64,000 bases of DNA from DASZUK01 sp035547695 (GTDB lineage: Bacteria > Actinomycetota > Acidimicrobiia > Acidimicrobiales > RAAP-2), in assembly GCA_035547695.1 (NCBI GenBank), contig DASZUK010000049.1, positions 1 through 64,000 on the forward strand, given 5' to 3'. Position 1 is the stretch's first letter. Each line of letters starts with the position of its first letter. Positions 1 to 8,417 of the stretch are shown in pieces. Made by a program: the position numbers and the translations under genes. The notes below the pieces were generated by a model. The model ran no database searches. It was not told the origin of the DNA and was given only the letters and a program-made list of their open reading frames with translations.

Positions 1-141
1 AAGACGGTGTCCAACTGCTACCTGATCGGCCGCATCAAGAACGGCCAGTGGGTCCGCCAGGCCGACCCGTCGATCAGCAGCAAGACCAACGGGTACCGGT
101 GCACCGACCAGTACTACGTGCCCCCCAACACCCCGTACTAG
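1..141 (+). CDS. C-terminal end of a probable Liv-type ABC transporter substrate-binding protein (5' truncated)
   Basis: The reading frame is open from base 1 and gives 46 residues before TAG, ending in YYVPPNTPY. The tail has no motif that identifies it by itself. The call rests on context: 107 bases downstream begins a branched-chain amino-acid permease gene followed by both ATPase genes, and Liv-type operons normally start with the periplasmic binding protein. Two Cys residues would suit a disulfide in an exported protein. Other last genes of an upstream operon are possible. Confidence 0.5.
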   Translation, partial: KTVSNCYLIGRIKNGQWVRQADPSISSKTNGYRCTDQYYVPPNTPY

Positions 142-248
142 AACCGCAGTAGAACAGGTACTAGAACAGTAGGGAGCAGGGACGCGGTTGATCCGGCCAC
201 GGGATTGCCGCCCGGCAGCGTGAGCGACCGGGGATCGGGGAGGACACG

Positions 249-2210
249 GTGAGCGAATTCTTGCAGTTCACCGTCATCGGCATCGCCGTCGGTGCCGCAT
301 ACGCCATCTTGGCCACGGGCCTCGTGGTCACCTACACCACGTCCGGGGTGTTCAACTTCGCCCACGGGGGCGTGGCCATGATGGCGGCGTTCTGCTACTG
401 GCAGCTCCAGCAGGCCGGGGTTCCGGACTGGGCGGGGATCATCGTGGTGGTGTTCGTCGGCGCCCCCCTGTTCGGGGCGGTGGTGGAGTGGGCCTTCATG
501 CGCCGGCTGTTCGGTGCCACCGCCGAACGCCCCATCATGGTCACCCTGGGGTTGTTGGTCATCCTCATCGGGCTGGGCACCCTGGTGTGGAGCGTGGCCA
601 CATCCCGTTCGGTCCACTCCCTGTTCACAGGGTATTTCCACCTGTTCGGGGTGGCGCTGTTGTGGCAGAACCTGGTGCTGCTGGTCGCCGCCGTCGCGGT
701 GGCCGTCGGGCTCCGCCTGTTGCTGTACCGCACCCGCATCGGCACCGGGATGCGGGCGGTCGTCGACGATCCCGACCTGCTGTCCATGGCCGGGGTGTCG
801 CCGGTCCGGATGAGCCGGGCCGGGTGGGCCCTCGGCTTCATGCTGGCCGCCCTGGCCGGGGTGCTGATCGCTCCCACCCTGACACAGACCTTCAGCGTCC
901 TGACCATCGCCCTCCTCGTCGTCAACGGCTACGCCGCCGCCGTGGTGGGGCGCCTGCGCAGCATCCCCTGGACGTTCGCCGCGGCCATCCTCATCGGCCT
1001 GCTGGTCACATACTTCAAGCAGTACGCCGCCCCCCACCTGCCGTCGGGAACCGGCGCCGACGTCACCGCCGCCCTGCCGATGATCTTCCTGTTCATCGCC
1101 CTGGTGGCCCTGCCGTCGGTCCGGCTGCGGGCAGTCGGCCGGCTGACCACCGTCCGGATCCCCCGGGTGGCCGGCGGCTGGGAGTCGGCCATCACCGGGG
1201 TGATCTTCATCGCGGCCGGGGTGGTCTTCGCCATGGCCATGGGCACCACCTTCCTCGCCCCCGGCACCGGCACCCTCGGGCCCATCGTCGGGCAGACCAT
1301 GGTCTTCGGGGTGGTGGCCCTCTCCCTGGTGCTGCTGGTCGGCTACGCCGGCCAGGTGTCCCTGTGCCAACTGGCCTTCATGGGGATCGGGGCGTTCTGC
1401 ATGGGCAAGGTGGCCGGCGGCGGCTCCCTGCTGGGCGTCCTGGTCGCCGTCGGCGTCTGCGCCGGTCTCGGTATCGTCATCGCCCTGCCGACCATCCGGC
1501 TGCGCGGCCTGTACCTGGCCCTGGCCACCTTCGCCTTCGCCGAGGCCGTCCAGAGCGGGTTCTTCCTCGACTCCCGGGTGCTCGGCACCTCCGGCATCTC
1601 CGGCGACCGCCTCTCCATCGGCGGCTGGCAGATCACCAGTGACCGGTCCGAATTCATCCTGCTCACCGTCGTGTTCGTCCTGGTCGCCCTGTTCGTCCTG
1701 GCACTGCGCCGCGGCCTGTTCGGCCGCCGGCTGCTCGCCCTCAACGACTCCCCGGCGGCCTGTGCCACCGTCGGCCTCAACCCGGCGATCACCAAGGTGA
1801 TCGTGTTCGCCGTCGCCGCCGGCCTGGCCGGTCTTGGCGGCGCCCTGTGGAACACCCTGCAGTTCACCGTCACAGCCAAGACGTTCACAATCTTCTCCGG
1901 GGTCATGTTCCTGCTGTTCCTCGTCATCTGGAACGTCCGGACGGTCAGCGGCGCCTTCCTGGCCGCCCTGACCTACGCCATCTCGGCCAACGTGCCCCAC
2001 CTCAACCAGGTCCAGGGCCTGGTGGTGGGAGCCCTCGGGATCATGCTGGTCGGCCGGGCCGCCAACGGCATCCTCGGGCTCGACTGGATCGCCGCCCGGT
2101 TCCGGCTGCCGTGGGTGCCGTCCGACCCCGAGGTGCCGCTGGCCGTCGGCCCGCCGTCCCTGGCCGTCAGCGCCGGCCCGGTGGGGGAGGAGCAACGTGT
2201 CGGCAGTTGA
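249..2210 (+). CDS. Branched-chain amino-acid type ABC transporter permease, LivH-LivM fusion
   Basis: This 653-residue membrane protein combines both permeases of a Liv-type importer, which are usually two proteins of about 300 residues. The N-terminal half is LivH-like, with the NFAHGG signature at residues 36-41. The LivM-like half starts near residue 310, with GYAGQVSLCQLAFMGIGAF around 365 and the cytoplasmic coupling-loop region (LLALNDSPAACATVGLNP) around 495. Many hydrophobic segments are visible. The GTG start is preceded by GGGGAGGA. The 3' end overlaps the next ATPase gene by 14 bases. The substrate may be amino acids, amides or urea, since Liv-family transporters cover all of these; the formamidase and urease genes in this window keep the amide/urea option open. 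Confidence 0.9.
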   Translation: MSEFLQFTVIGIAVGAAYAILATGLVVTYTTSGVFNFAHGGVAMMAAFCYWQLQQAGVPDWAGIIVVVFVGAPLFGAVVEWAFMRRLFGATAERPIMVTLGLLVILIGLGTLVWSVATSRSVHSLFTGYFHLFGVALLWQNLVLLVAAVAVAVGLRLLLYRTRIGTGMRAVVDDPDLLSMAGVSPVRMSRAGWALGFMLAALAGVLIAPTLTQTFSVLTIALLVVNGYAAAVVGRLRSIPWTFAAAILIGLLVTYFKQYAAPHLPSGTGADVTAALPMIFLFIALVALPSVRLRAVGRLTTVRIPRVAGGWESAITGVIFIAAGVVFAMAMGTTFLAPGTGTLGPIVGQTMVFGVVALSLVLLVGYAGQVSLCQLAFMGIGAFCMGKVAGGGSLLGVLVAVGVCAGLGIVIALPTIRLRGLYLALATFAFAEAVQSGFFLDSRVLGTSGISGDRLSIGGWQITSDRSEFILLTVVFVLVALFVLALRRGLFGRRLLALNDSPAACATVGLNPAITKVIVFAVAAGLAGLGGALWNTLQFTVTAKTFTIFSGVMFLLFLVIWNVRTVSGAFLAALTYAISANVPHLNQVQGLVVGALGIMLVGRAANGILGLDWIAARFRLPWVPSDPEVPLAVGPPSLAVSAGPVGEEQRVGS

Positions 2211-3009
2211 CCCCACCCGGCCGGCCGACCCCATCCGGCCAGCGGACCCCATCCTGGAGGTGACCGGGGTGGCCGTCCGCTTCGGCGGCGTCGCCGCCCT
2301 GTCCGACGTCAACCTGACCGTGGCCGCCGGATCGGTCACCGGGCTGATCGGGCCGAACGGCGCCGGCAAGACCACCCTGTTCAACGTCATCAGCGGCCTG
2401 CAGCCGGCCGACCGCGGCGAGGTGCGGTACCGCGGCCGCAGCCTGGCCGGGCTGCCCCCGTACCGGCGGGCCCGGTTGGGCATCGCCCGGACGTTCCAGC
2501 GGCTGGAGCTGTTCGGCAGCCTCAGCGCGGCGGAGAACGTACAGGTCGGCGTGGAGGCCTCGTCGTCGTGGTGGCCGTGGCGCCGCCGCCCGGTGCCGTT
2601 GGCCGACGGGTCCGTGCCGAAGCCGCCGGCCGCCGTCTCCGAAGAGCTCCTCGTCCGGGTCGGCCTGGCCGGGGCCGGGGCCAGCCAGTCCAGCGCCATG
2701 CCCACCGGGCTGGCCCGGATGGTGGAGCTGGCCCGGGCGCTGTCCATCGACCCAGCCCTGTTGCTGCTGGACGAGCCGTGCTCCGGGCTGGACGATGCCG
2801 AGTCCGAGGTGCTCGGCCGGCTGTTGCGGCAGTTGGCCAGGGCCGGGGCGGCCATCCTGCTGGTGGAGCACGACATGGAGCTGGTCATGCGGGTCTGCGA
2901 CTGGGTGCACGTGCTGGACTTCGGCGAGGTCATCGCCTCCGGCACCCCGGAGCAGATCCGTAACGACCGGGCCGTGCAGGCCGCCTACCTGGGGACCGTC
3001 GCGCCGTGA
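2197..3009 (+). CDS. Liv-type ABC transporter ATP-binding protein (LivG-like)
   Basis: A 270-residue ATPase with Walker A GPNGAGKTT at residues 52-60 and Walker B LLLLDEPCSGLDD. It should energise the fused permease encoded just upstream. The ABC signature is unusual: where LivG proteins have an LSYG/LSGG-type motif this one reads MPTGLARMVELARAL, so the canonical S-G-G-Q is lost. The N-terminus carries a small repeat (DPTRPADPIRPADPIL) absent from the family core, encoded by a near-tandem 18-bp unit right after the GTG start. It overlaps the permease gene by 14 bases and the next ATPase gene by 4 bases (GTGA), so translation is probably coupled. Confidence 0.9.
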   Translation: MSAVDPTRPADPIRPADPILEVTGVAVRFGGVAALSDVNLTVAAGSVTGLIGPNGAGKTTLFNVISGLQPADRGEVRYRGRSLAGLPPYRRARLGIARTFQRLELFGSLSAAENVQVGVEASSSWWPWRRRPVPLADGSVPKPPAAVSEELLVRVGLAGAGASQSSAMPTGLARMVELARALSIDPALLLLDEPCSGLDDAESEVLGRLLRQLARAGAAILLVEHDMELVMRVCDWVHVLDFGEVIASGTPEQIRNDRAVQAAYLGTVAP

Positions 3010-3746
3010 CGGCGCCCACCGGGGTGGCGGGGGCCGCACCGATCGCGCCGGCCATGATCACCGCCGAGGGCATCCGGGCCGGCTACGGCCGCATCGAGGT
3101 GCTCCACGGCGTCGACCTGTCGGTGCCGAGCGGCAGCGTGTTCGCCCTGCTGGGCCCCAACGGCGCCGGCAAGTCCACCCTGCTCAAGGTGCTGAGCGGC
3201 CGCATCCGGCCCACCGCCGGCGCGGTCACCGTCGACGGGCAGCCCACCGCCAAGGTGTCGGCGGAGTCCCTGGTGCACCAGGGGCTGTGCTCCATCCCGG
3301 AGGGCCGCGGCATCTTCGCCAACCTGACCGTCCGCGAGAACCTGCGGATGTGGACCTACGGCGGCAGGGTCACCATGGACCAGGTGGAGGCCCGCACCTA
3401 CGACACCTTCCCCCGCTTGAAGGAGCGCCGGCGGCAGCACGCCGGCACCCTGTCCGGCGGGGAGCAGCAGATGCTGGCCATCTCCCGGGCCCTGGTCACC
3501 GAGCCCAAGGTGCTGCTGCTGGACGAGCTGTCCATGGGGCTGGCCCCCCTGGTGGTGGCCGACCTCTACCAACTGGTCGGCCAGTTGGCCGCCAGCGGCA
3601 TCACCGTGCTGCTGGTCGAGCAGTTCGTCAACACCGCCCTCACCGTGGCCACCGACGCCGCCATCATGGTGCACGGCCGCATCGAGCGGCAGGGCACCCC
3701 CGACGACATGGCCGAGGCGGCCCTCTCCGCGTACCTGGTCGACTGA
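3006..3746 (+). CDS. Liv-type ABC transporter ATP-binding protein (LivF-like)
   Basis: The 246-residue product is the second ATPase of the importer. Walker A GPNGAGKST lies at residues 50-58, the canonical signature LSGGEQQMLAISRAL near residue 148 and Walker B LLLDELSMGLAP after it. The LDELSMGL form is typical of LivF. The GTG start overlaps the upstream stop as GTGA. With the intact LivF signature and the altered LivG signature, the ATPase pair would have one canonical and one non-canonical site. That consequence is inferred. Confidence 0.92.
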   Translation: MTAPTGVAGAAPIAPAMITAEGIRAGYGRIEVLHGVDLSVPSGSVFALLGPNGAGKSTLLKVLSGRIRPTAGAVTVDGQPTAKVSAESLVHQGLCSIPEGRGIFANLTVRENLRMWTYGGRVTMDQVEARTYDTFPRLKERRRQHAGTLSGGEQQMLAISRALVTEPKVLLLDELSMGLAPLVVADLYQLVGQLAASGITVLLVEQFVNTALTVATDAAIMVHGRIERQGTPDDMAEAALSAYLVD

Positions 3747-3765
3747 TCCCGGGTACGTACCCGGG

Positions 3766-5079
3766 GTGGACTCCGCCCGGCGCCGCCGATGGTTGCGATG
3801 GCTGTTCGTCGCCGCCATCCTGGCTGCCCTCGCCGTCGTGGTGGTGCGGGCCCGTGGCGACCTGGCGGCCACCTTCCGGCACATCAGCGCCGGCAGCCTG
3901 CCCTGGCTGGCCGCCGCCCTGGCGGCCGAGGCGGTGTCCTTCGCCTGCTACGCCGGGGTGCAGCGCCGGCTGTTGCTGGCCGGCGGGGCCCGGTTGCGCC
4001 GCCGCACCGTCCTCGGCCTGGCCGTCGCCGCCACCGGCCTCACCAACCTGGTCCCCGGCGGCACCGCCCCGGCCAGCGGCTGGCTGGTCGGCCAGTACCG
4101 CCGCCGCCGGGTGCCCATGCCGCTGGCCCTGTGGGCGGTCCTCGCCGGCGGCTTCGCCGCCGCCGTGTCCGTCCTGGCCCTGCTGCTGGCCGGTGCCGCC
4201 GTCGCCGGGCTCATCGGCGCCGCAGCCACCGTCGGTTGCGCCGCGTTGCTGGCCGCGGGCACCGCCGCCGTGGTGGTTGCCGCCCACCACGTCCCCGCCG
4301 TCGAGCACTGGCTGGGCCGCCACCGCCACCTGCCCGGCGTGCACCTCGCCGAGCGCCTCGCCGGCCGCGCCGCCGAGGTGGCCCGGTTCCGGGCCACCGT
4401 CCCCGGCGGCGCCCAGGTGCTCGCCCTCAGCTTCGGCAACTGGGGCCTCGACGTCCTGTGCCTGGTCGCCGCCTTCGCCGGCCTCGGCCTTCCGGTGCCG
4501 TGGCGGGCCGTCCTGTTCGCCTACGCCGCCGCCCAGGTCGCCGGCAGCCTGGCCCCGGTGCCCGGCGGCATCGGCTTCGTCGAGGGCGGCCTGATCGGCG
4601 CCTTCGCCCTCACCGGCACCCCGGCCGCCGACGCCGCCGTCGCCACCATCGTCTACCGCCTCATCACCACCTTCGGCATGGCCGGCGTCGGCAGCGTCGT
4701 CCTCCTCGCGGTCACCCACCGCCCCCCACGGGAGGCCGACCTCGAAGGGCAGGCTGCCGAGCTGGCGGCGCGGGCCGAGCGCGGCGAGCCGACCGACCGG
4801 GCCGATGCGGCCGAGGGGGCGGCGCGGGCCGAACCGGCCGAGCGGGATAAGCCGGTCGAGGGGGCCGAACCGACGGAGCCAGCCGAGCGCGGCGAACTGA
4901 CCGAGCGGGACAGGCTGCCGGCGGAGCCGGCGAAGCGGGCGGAGCGAGCCGAGCGGGACAGGCCGGCCGAGGGGGCCGAGCCGGCCGAACGGGATAGGCC
5001 GGCCGAGGGGGACAGGCCGGACAGGGCAGGCGGGAACATGTGCACCGGTGACGTCGTTTGTACAGTATCGTTGACGTAA
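3766..5079 (+). CDS. Lysylphosphatidylglycerol synthase TM region / UPF0104-family membrane protein
   Basis: A polytopic membrane protein of 437 residues. The first 320 or so residues show repeated hydrophobic segments and two family hallmarks: TNLVPGGTAPASGW near residue 90 and APVPGGIGFVEGGL near 265. These occur in the flippase-like membrane domain of LPG synthases and the YbhN/AglD group. No aminoacyl-transfer domain is present, so lipid lysinylation cannot be inferred. The last 110 residues are a low-complexity charged tail of repeating PAERD/RPAEGAE units. The stop codon lies inside a palindromic site upstream of the next gene. It follows the Liv genes by 19 bases and may share their transcript. 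Confidence 0.75.
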   Translation: MDSARRRRWLRWLFVAAILAALAVVVVRARGDLAATFRHISAGSLPWLAAALAAEAVSFACYAGVQRRLLLAGGARLRRRTVLGLAVAATGLTNLVPGGTAPASGWLVGQYRRRRVPMPLALWAVLAGGFAAAVSVLALLLAGAAVAGLIGAAATVGCAALLAAGTAAVVVAAHHVPAVEHWLGRHRHLPGVHLAERLAGRAAEVARFRATVPGGAQVLALSFGNWGLDVLCLVAAFAGLGLPVPWRAVLFAYAAAQVAGSLAPVPGGIGFVEGGLIGAFALTGTPAADAAVATIVYRLITTFGMAGVGSVVLLAVTHRPPREADLEGQAAELAARAERGEPTDRADAAEGAARAEPAERDKPVEGAEPTEPAERGELTERDRLPAEPAKRAERAERDRPAEGAEPAERDRPAEGDRPDRAGGNMCTGDVVCTVSLT

Positions 5080-5086
5080 ACGTAAA
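5071..5086 (+). promoter_or_regulatory. MerR/LiuR-like palindromic operator candidate before the MFS gene
   Basis: TTGACGTAAACGTAAA is a 16-bp near-palindrome with two mismatched positions. It resembles the TTTACGTTAACGTAAA-type operator known for MerR-family LiuR regulators of acyl-CoA and branched-chain catabolism. It starts inside the 3' end of the upstream gene and lies 64 bases before the MFS start. Possible -10 hexamers TACAGT (5061-5066) and TATCGT (5066-5071) sit directly upstream. No MerR gene is visible in the window. Confidence 0.4.
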
Positions 5087-5149
5087 GGTCGAATCCGGAG
5101 CAGCGGCTCCGATCGACCGGAACGGGCTGGACGGGACGATCGGAGGACC

Positions 5150-6964
5150 ATGACCACGGTGGCGGCGCCGGCCGGCGCAGGGGACCGGTACAAGTGGGTG
5201 GCGCTGTCCAACACCACCTTGGGGATGATGATGGCGGCGATCAACAGCTCCATCACCCTGATCGCGCTGCCCAGCATCTTCGACGGCATCCACCTGAACC
5301 CGCTGGAGCCGTCCAGCACCGGCTACCTGCTGTGGATGCTGATGGGGTTCATGGTGGTGACCGCCGTCCTGGTGGTCACCCTGGGCCGGATCGGCGACAT
5401 GTACGGCCGGGTCCGGCTGTACAACCTGGGGTTCGCCATCTTCACGCTGTTCTCCATCCTGCTGGCCGTGACCTGGTTCAGCGGCACCGGGGCCGCGGTG
5501 TACCTGATCGTCATGCGTATCGGGCAGGGGGTGGGGGCGGCCTGCCTGATGGCCAACTCCGGGGCCATCCTGACCGACGCCTTCCCGCAGGACCAGCGGG
5601 GGATGGCCATCGGCATCAACGCCATCGCCCTGGTGGTGGGGTCGTTCGTCGGCCTCATCCTGGGCGGCCTGCTGGCCCCGGTGGAATGGCACCTGGTGTT
5701 CTTGGTGTCGGTGCCGTTCGGGCTGTTCGGCACCGTGTGGGCCTACCTGAAACTCCGCGACCAGGGGGTCCGGACCCCGGCGACGATCGACTGGTGGGGC
5801 AACGCCACCTTCGCGGTCGGGCTGGTGGCGGTGCTGGCCGCCATCACCTACGGCATCATGCCGTACGGCCACCACGTCATGGGGTGGACCAACCCGAAGG
5901 TGCTGGCCGCGCTGATCGGCGGGGTGGTGGTGCTGGGGGTGTTCGTGGTCATCGAGACCCGGGTGGCCAACCCCATGTTCGACCTCAAGCTGTTCCGCAT
6001 CCGGGCGTTCTCCGCCGGCAACTTCGCCGGCTTCCTCACCTCGCTGGGCCGCGGTGGGCTGATGTTCATGCTGATCATCTGGCTACAGGGCATCTGGCTG
6101 CCGCTACACGGCTACGACTTCTCGCAGACCCCGCTGTGGGCCGGCATCTACATGCTGCCGCTCACCGCCGGCATGCTCATCGCCGCCCCGGTGGCCGGGT
6201 GGCTGTCCGACCGGTTCGGGGCCCGGCCGTTCGCCACCGGGGGGATGGCCGCGGTGGCCGCCGGGTTCCTGCTGCTGACCGCCCTGCCGGTGGACTTCTC
6301 CTACGTCTGGTTCGCCCTCATCCTGCTGATGATGGGTGTGGCGATGGGGGTGTTCGCCGCCCCCAACCGGGCCGGCATCATGAACAGCCTGCCTCCCAAC
6401 CGGCGCGGGGCCGGGGCCGGGGTGGCCAACACCTTCCAGAACTCCGCCCAGGTGCTGTCCATCGGCATCTTCTTCACCCTCATCATCGTCGGCCTGGCGT
6501 CGTCGCTGCCCGGCCGGCTGTACCACGGGCTGGTCAGCCACGGCGTCCCGGCCGGCACCGCCAGCTCGGTGTCCCACCTGCCGCCGGTGGCCAGCCTGTT
6601 CGCCGCCTTCCTCGGCTACAACCCCTTGCGGAACCTGCTGGGCAGCTCCCTGCACCACCTTCCGGCCGGCCAGGCCGGGGTGCTGACCGGCCACAGCTTC
6701 TTCCCGAGCCTGATCAGCTCGTCGTTCCAGACCGGGCTGCACGAGGCGTTCTACTTCGCCGCCGGGGCCTGTGTGCTGGCGGCGGGGGCGTCCTGGCTGC
6801 GTGGCGGCAAGTACGTGCACGACGACCAGCCGGTGCCGTCCCGCCGGGTCCGCGAGGAGGAGGTGGCCGCCGAGGACGTGCTCACCGCCTTCGAGGGGTT
6901 GCTGCCGGTCGGGGTCACCGAGGAGGGCCGGGAGCTGGCCGGCTGGAAGGAGTCCGGCGGCTGA
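5150..6964 (+). CDS. MFS transporter, DHA2 (14-TM, EmrB/QacA-like) family
   Basis: A proton-coupled export protein of 604 residues, a usual length for the 14-helix DHA2 drug-efflux group. MFS loop motifs are visible: GRIGDMYGRVRLYNLG near residue 79 and a second copy GWLSDRFGARPFATGG near 348. The motif-C-like stretch GINAIALVVGSFVGLILGG lies between them. The last 50 residues are hydrophilic. GGAGGA sits two bases before the ATG. A palindromic operator candidate precedes the gene, so it is probably regulated separately from the upstream Liv operon. The exported compound is unknown. Confidence 0.85.
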   Translation: MTTVAAPAGAGDRYKWVALSNTTLGMMMAAINSSITLIALPSIFDGIHLNPLEPSSTGYLLWMLMGFMVVTAVLVVTLGRIGDMYGRVRLYNLGFAIFTLFSILLAVTWFSGTGAAVYLIVMRIGQGVGAACLMANSGAILTDAFPQDQRGMAIGINAIALVVGSFVGLILGGLLAPVEWHLVFLVSVPFGLFGTVWAYLKLRDQGVRTPATIDWWGNATFAVGLVAVLAAITYGIMPYGHHVMGWTNPKVLAALIGGVVVLGVFVVIETRVANPMFDLKLFRIRAFSAGNFAGFLTSLGRGGLMFMLIIWLQGIWLPLHGYDFSQTPLWAGIYMLPLTAGMLIAAPVAGWLSDRFGARPFATGGMAAVAAGFLLLTALPVDFSYVWFALILLMMGVAMGVFAAPNRAGIMNSLPPNRRGAGAGVANTFQNSAQVLSIGIFFTLIIVGLASSLPGRLYHGLVSHGVPAGTASSVSHLPPVASLFAAFLGYNPLRNLLGSSLHHLPAGQAGVLTGHSFFPSLISSSFQTGLHEAFYFAAGACVLAAGASWLRGGKYVHDDQPVPSRRVREEEVAAEDVLTAFEGLLPVGVTEEGRELAGWKESGG

Positions 6965-6970
6965 CCCCGA

Positions 6971-7008
6971 CCGGTTGGGCCCCGGCCGGTTGGGCCCCGG
7001 CCGGTTGG
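6971..7008. repeat. 15-bp tandem repeat between MFS and AlkB-like genes
   Basis: The unit CCGGTTGGGCCCCGG occurs twice in full (6971-6985, 6986-7000), followed by a partial third copy that runs into the -35 region of the AlkB-like gene. No hairpin or coding role is evident. It is one of many junction repeats in this window. Confidence 0.85.
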
Positions 7009-7033
7009 ATGACGAACACCTGTTCGCTATGCT
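7005..7033 (+). promoter_or_regulatory. Promoter of the AlkB-like gene (TTGGAT-17-TATGCT), probably leaderless
   Basis: TTGGAT (7005-7010) and TATGCT (7028-7033) are separated by exactly 17 bases and fit a housekeeping sigma factor. The GTG start follows the -10 box by six bases, where transcription should begin, so the mRNA would have essentially no leader. No Shine-Dalgarno sequence is present, which agrees. Confidence 0.6.
7013..7026. promoter_or_regulatory. LexA/SOS-box-like operator in the AlkB-like promoter
   Basis: CGAACACCTGTTCG is a perfect dyad, CGAAC-N4-GTTCG. It matches the GAAC-N4-GTTC core of the Gram-positive and actinobacterial LexA box. It lies between the -35 and -10 elements, where bound repressor would block polymerase. 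The downstream gene is a DNA/RNA alkylation-repair family member, so SOS control is biologically coherent. Confidence 0.65.
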
Positions 7034-7039
7034 GGCCCG

Positions 7040-7696
7040 GTGGTGCTGCAGGGTTCGCTGCTGACGTTGGCCGACGGGCCGGGACCCCGGCCGTTGCGGG
7101 TGTCGGACGCCGGGACGGACGTGGACCCGGGCCCGGGTGCGATGCGGACGGTCCTGCCCGGCGGGGCGTGGGTGGACCTGCACCGGGCGTGGATGGCCGG
7201 GGCGGACCCGCTGTTCGAGCGGCTGCTGCTGGACGTGCCGTGGCGGACGGAGCGGCGGCGGATGTACGACCGGGTGGTCGACGTGCCGAGGATGATGGCG
7301 TTCTACGCCGAGGGTGCGGACCTCCCGGACCCGGCGCTCGCCGCGGCCCGCCGGGAGCTGGACCGCAGCTACGGCGCGTCGGCGGGGGAGCCGTTCTGCA
7401 CGGTGGGCATGGCGCTGTACCGGTCCGGCGACGACAGCGTGGCGTGGCATGGCGACACCATCGGCCGGGGGTCCACCGAGGACACGACGGTGGCGATCCT
7501 GTCCCTGGGCTTCCCCCGGACCCTGCTGCTGCGGCCGCGGGGCAAGGGATCGGCGCTCCGCTTCGACCTGGCCGGCGGTGACCTGCTGGTGATGGGAGGG
7601 AGCTGCCAGCGGACCTGGGAGCACTCGGTGCCGAAGACCAGGAAGCCGGTGGGCCCGCGGATCAGCGTGCAGTTCCGGCCCCGCGGCGTCCGCTGA
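7040..7696 (+). CDS. AlkB-like 2-oxoglutarate/Fe(II) dioxygenase (alkylation repair)
   Basis: AlkB-family enzymes oxidatively remove alkyl groups from N1-methyladenine or N3-methylcytosine type lesions using Fe(II), O2 and 2-oxoglutarate. The 218-residue protein shows the iron triad as WHGD (H137, D139) and WEHSV (H195). It also has the family end motif GPRISVQFRP, whose Arg binds 2-oxoglutarate. Length matches bacterial AlkB (about 216). The GTG start sits six bases after a -10 hexamer with a LexA-like box inside the promoter. The gene converges on the M24 gene four bases downstream. Confidence 0.88.
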   Translation: MVLQGSLLTLADGPGPRPLRVSDAGTDVDPGPGAMRTVLPGGAWVDLHRAWMAGADPLFERLLLDVPWRTERRRMYDRVVDVPRMMAFYAEGADLPDPALAAARRELDRSYGASAGEPFCTVGMALYRSGDDSVAWHGDTIGRGSTEDTTVAILSLGFPRTLLLRPRGKGSALRFDLAGGDLLVMGGSCQRTWEHSVPKTRKPVGPRISVQFRPRGVR

Positions 7697-7700
7697 GCGG

Positions 7701-8417
7701 TCAGCCGCCGGGAGGCGGACGCTCGGCGAACACCCAGTCCGGGAACGACTGGTCGTCCAGCAGCAGGTCCTCGTAGAACGCGCCGAACGGCTCCGTGGGG
7801 TGCCGAATGGCGATCTCCAGCACCCACCGGTCCGGGCTGGGCCGGAACGGCACGTCGGCGACGGACCCGTCGTAGTGGGCCGAGTGGGGGTAGTCACCCA
7901 GCCGGTGGCCGGACAGGTCGAAGTTGAGGGTCCAACCCAGGCCAGCGGCGGCGTGGTCGGCGAAGGCGTACAGCTCCTGGCCGGTGGCCCCGTCGTCCAG
8001 CCACCGCTGTCGGACGGCGTCCCAGATGGCCCGGACGTCGGCCTTCGCCCGCAGGTGGTCCGGGTCGGCGCCCACCACGAAGGTCTCGCCGGCGTCCCCC
8101 TCGATGTCGCCGTAGACGGGGCCGATGTCGATGAAGAAGATGTCGTCCGGACCGAGCACCACGCCCGGCTCGGACCGCTCCATGAAGTCCTTGGTGGTGT
8201 TCGGCCCCACTCGCACGATGACGTGGTGCCAGCCACGGCGCATGCCGAGCGTGGACAGGGTGTCCCGGGCCACGGCCCGGGCCTCCTCCTCGGCCATCCC
8301 CACCCGTACCTGTCTGGCGATGGCGTGCACCGCCCACCGGGTGCGGGCCCGGACGGCCATCAGGCCGTCCACGGTGAACCGGTCACCGGTCCCCTCCATC
8401 TCCTTCAGGGTGGTCAT
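7701..8417 (-). CDS. M24-family metallopeptidase-like protein (Xaa-Pro aminopeptidase/creatinase fold)
   Basis: The 238-residue product looks like a stand-alone pita-bread M24 catalytic domain. Metal-ligand candidates appear in order: two Asp in FIDIGPVYGDIEGDAGETF, His in LSGHRLGDYPH, Glu in WVLEIAIRHP and a late Glu in AFYEDLLL. No N-terminal creatinase domain is present. M24 proteins include aminopeptidases, creatinase and non-peptidase relatives, so the substrate is open. The ATG follows GGAGGAG inside the last copy of a 20-bp repeat. It is the second gene of a pair with the amidotransferase, 16 bases apart. Confidence 0.75.
   Translation of the reverse strand: MTTLKEMEGTGDRFTVDGLMAVRARTRWAVHAIARQVRVGMAEEEARAVARDTLSTLGMRRGWHHVIVRVGPNTTKDFMERSEPGVVLGPDDIFFIDIGPVYGDIEGDAGETFVVGADPDHLRAKADVRAIWDAVRQRWLDDGATGQELYAFADHAAAGLGWTLNFDLSGHRLGDYPHSAHYDGSVADVPFRPSPDRWVLEIAIRHPTEPFGAFYEDLLLDDQSFPDWVFAERPPPGG

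Noticed and set aside
138..2945. 935-residue minus-strand open frame rich in Gly, Asp, His and Gln
   Set aside because: It is antisense to the Liv permease and ATPase genes and lacks any domain. Long stop-free antisense frames are expected at this GC content.
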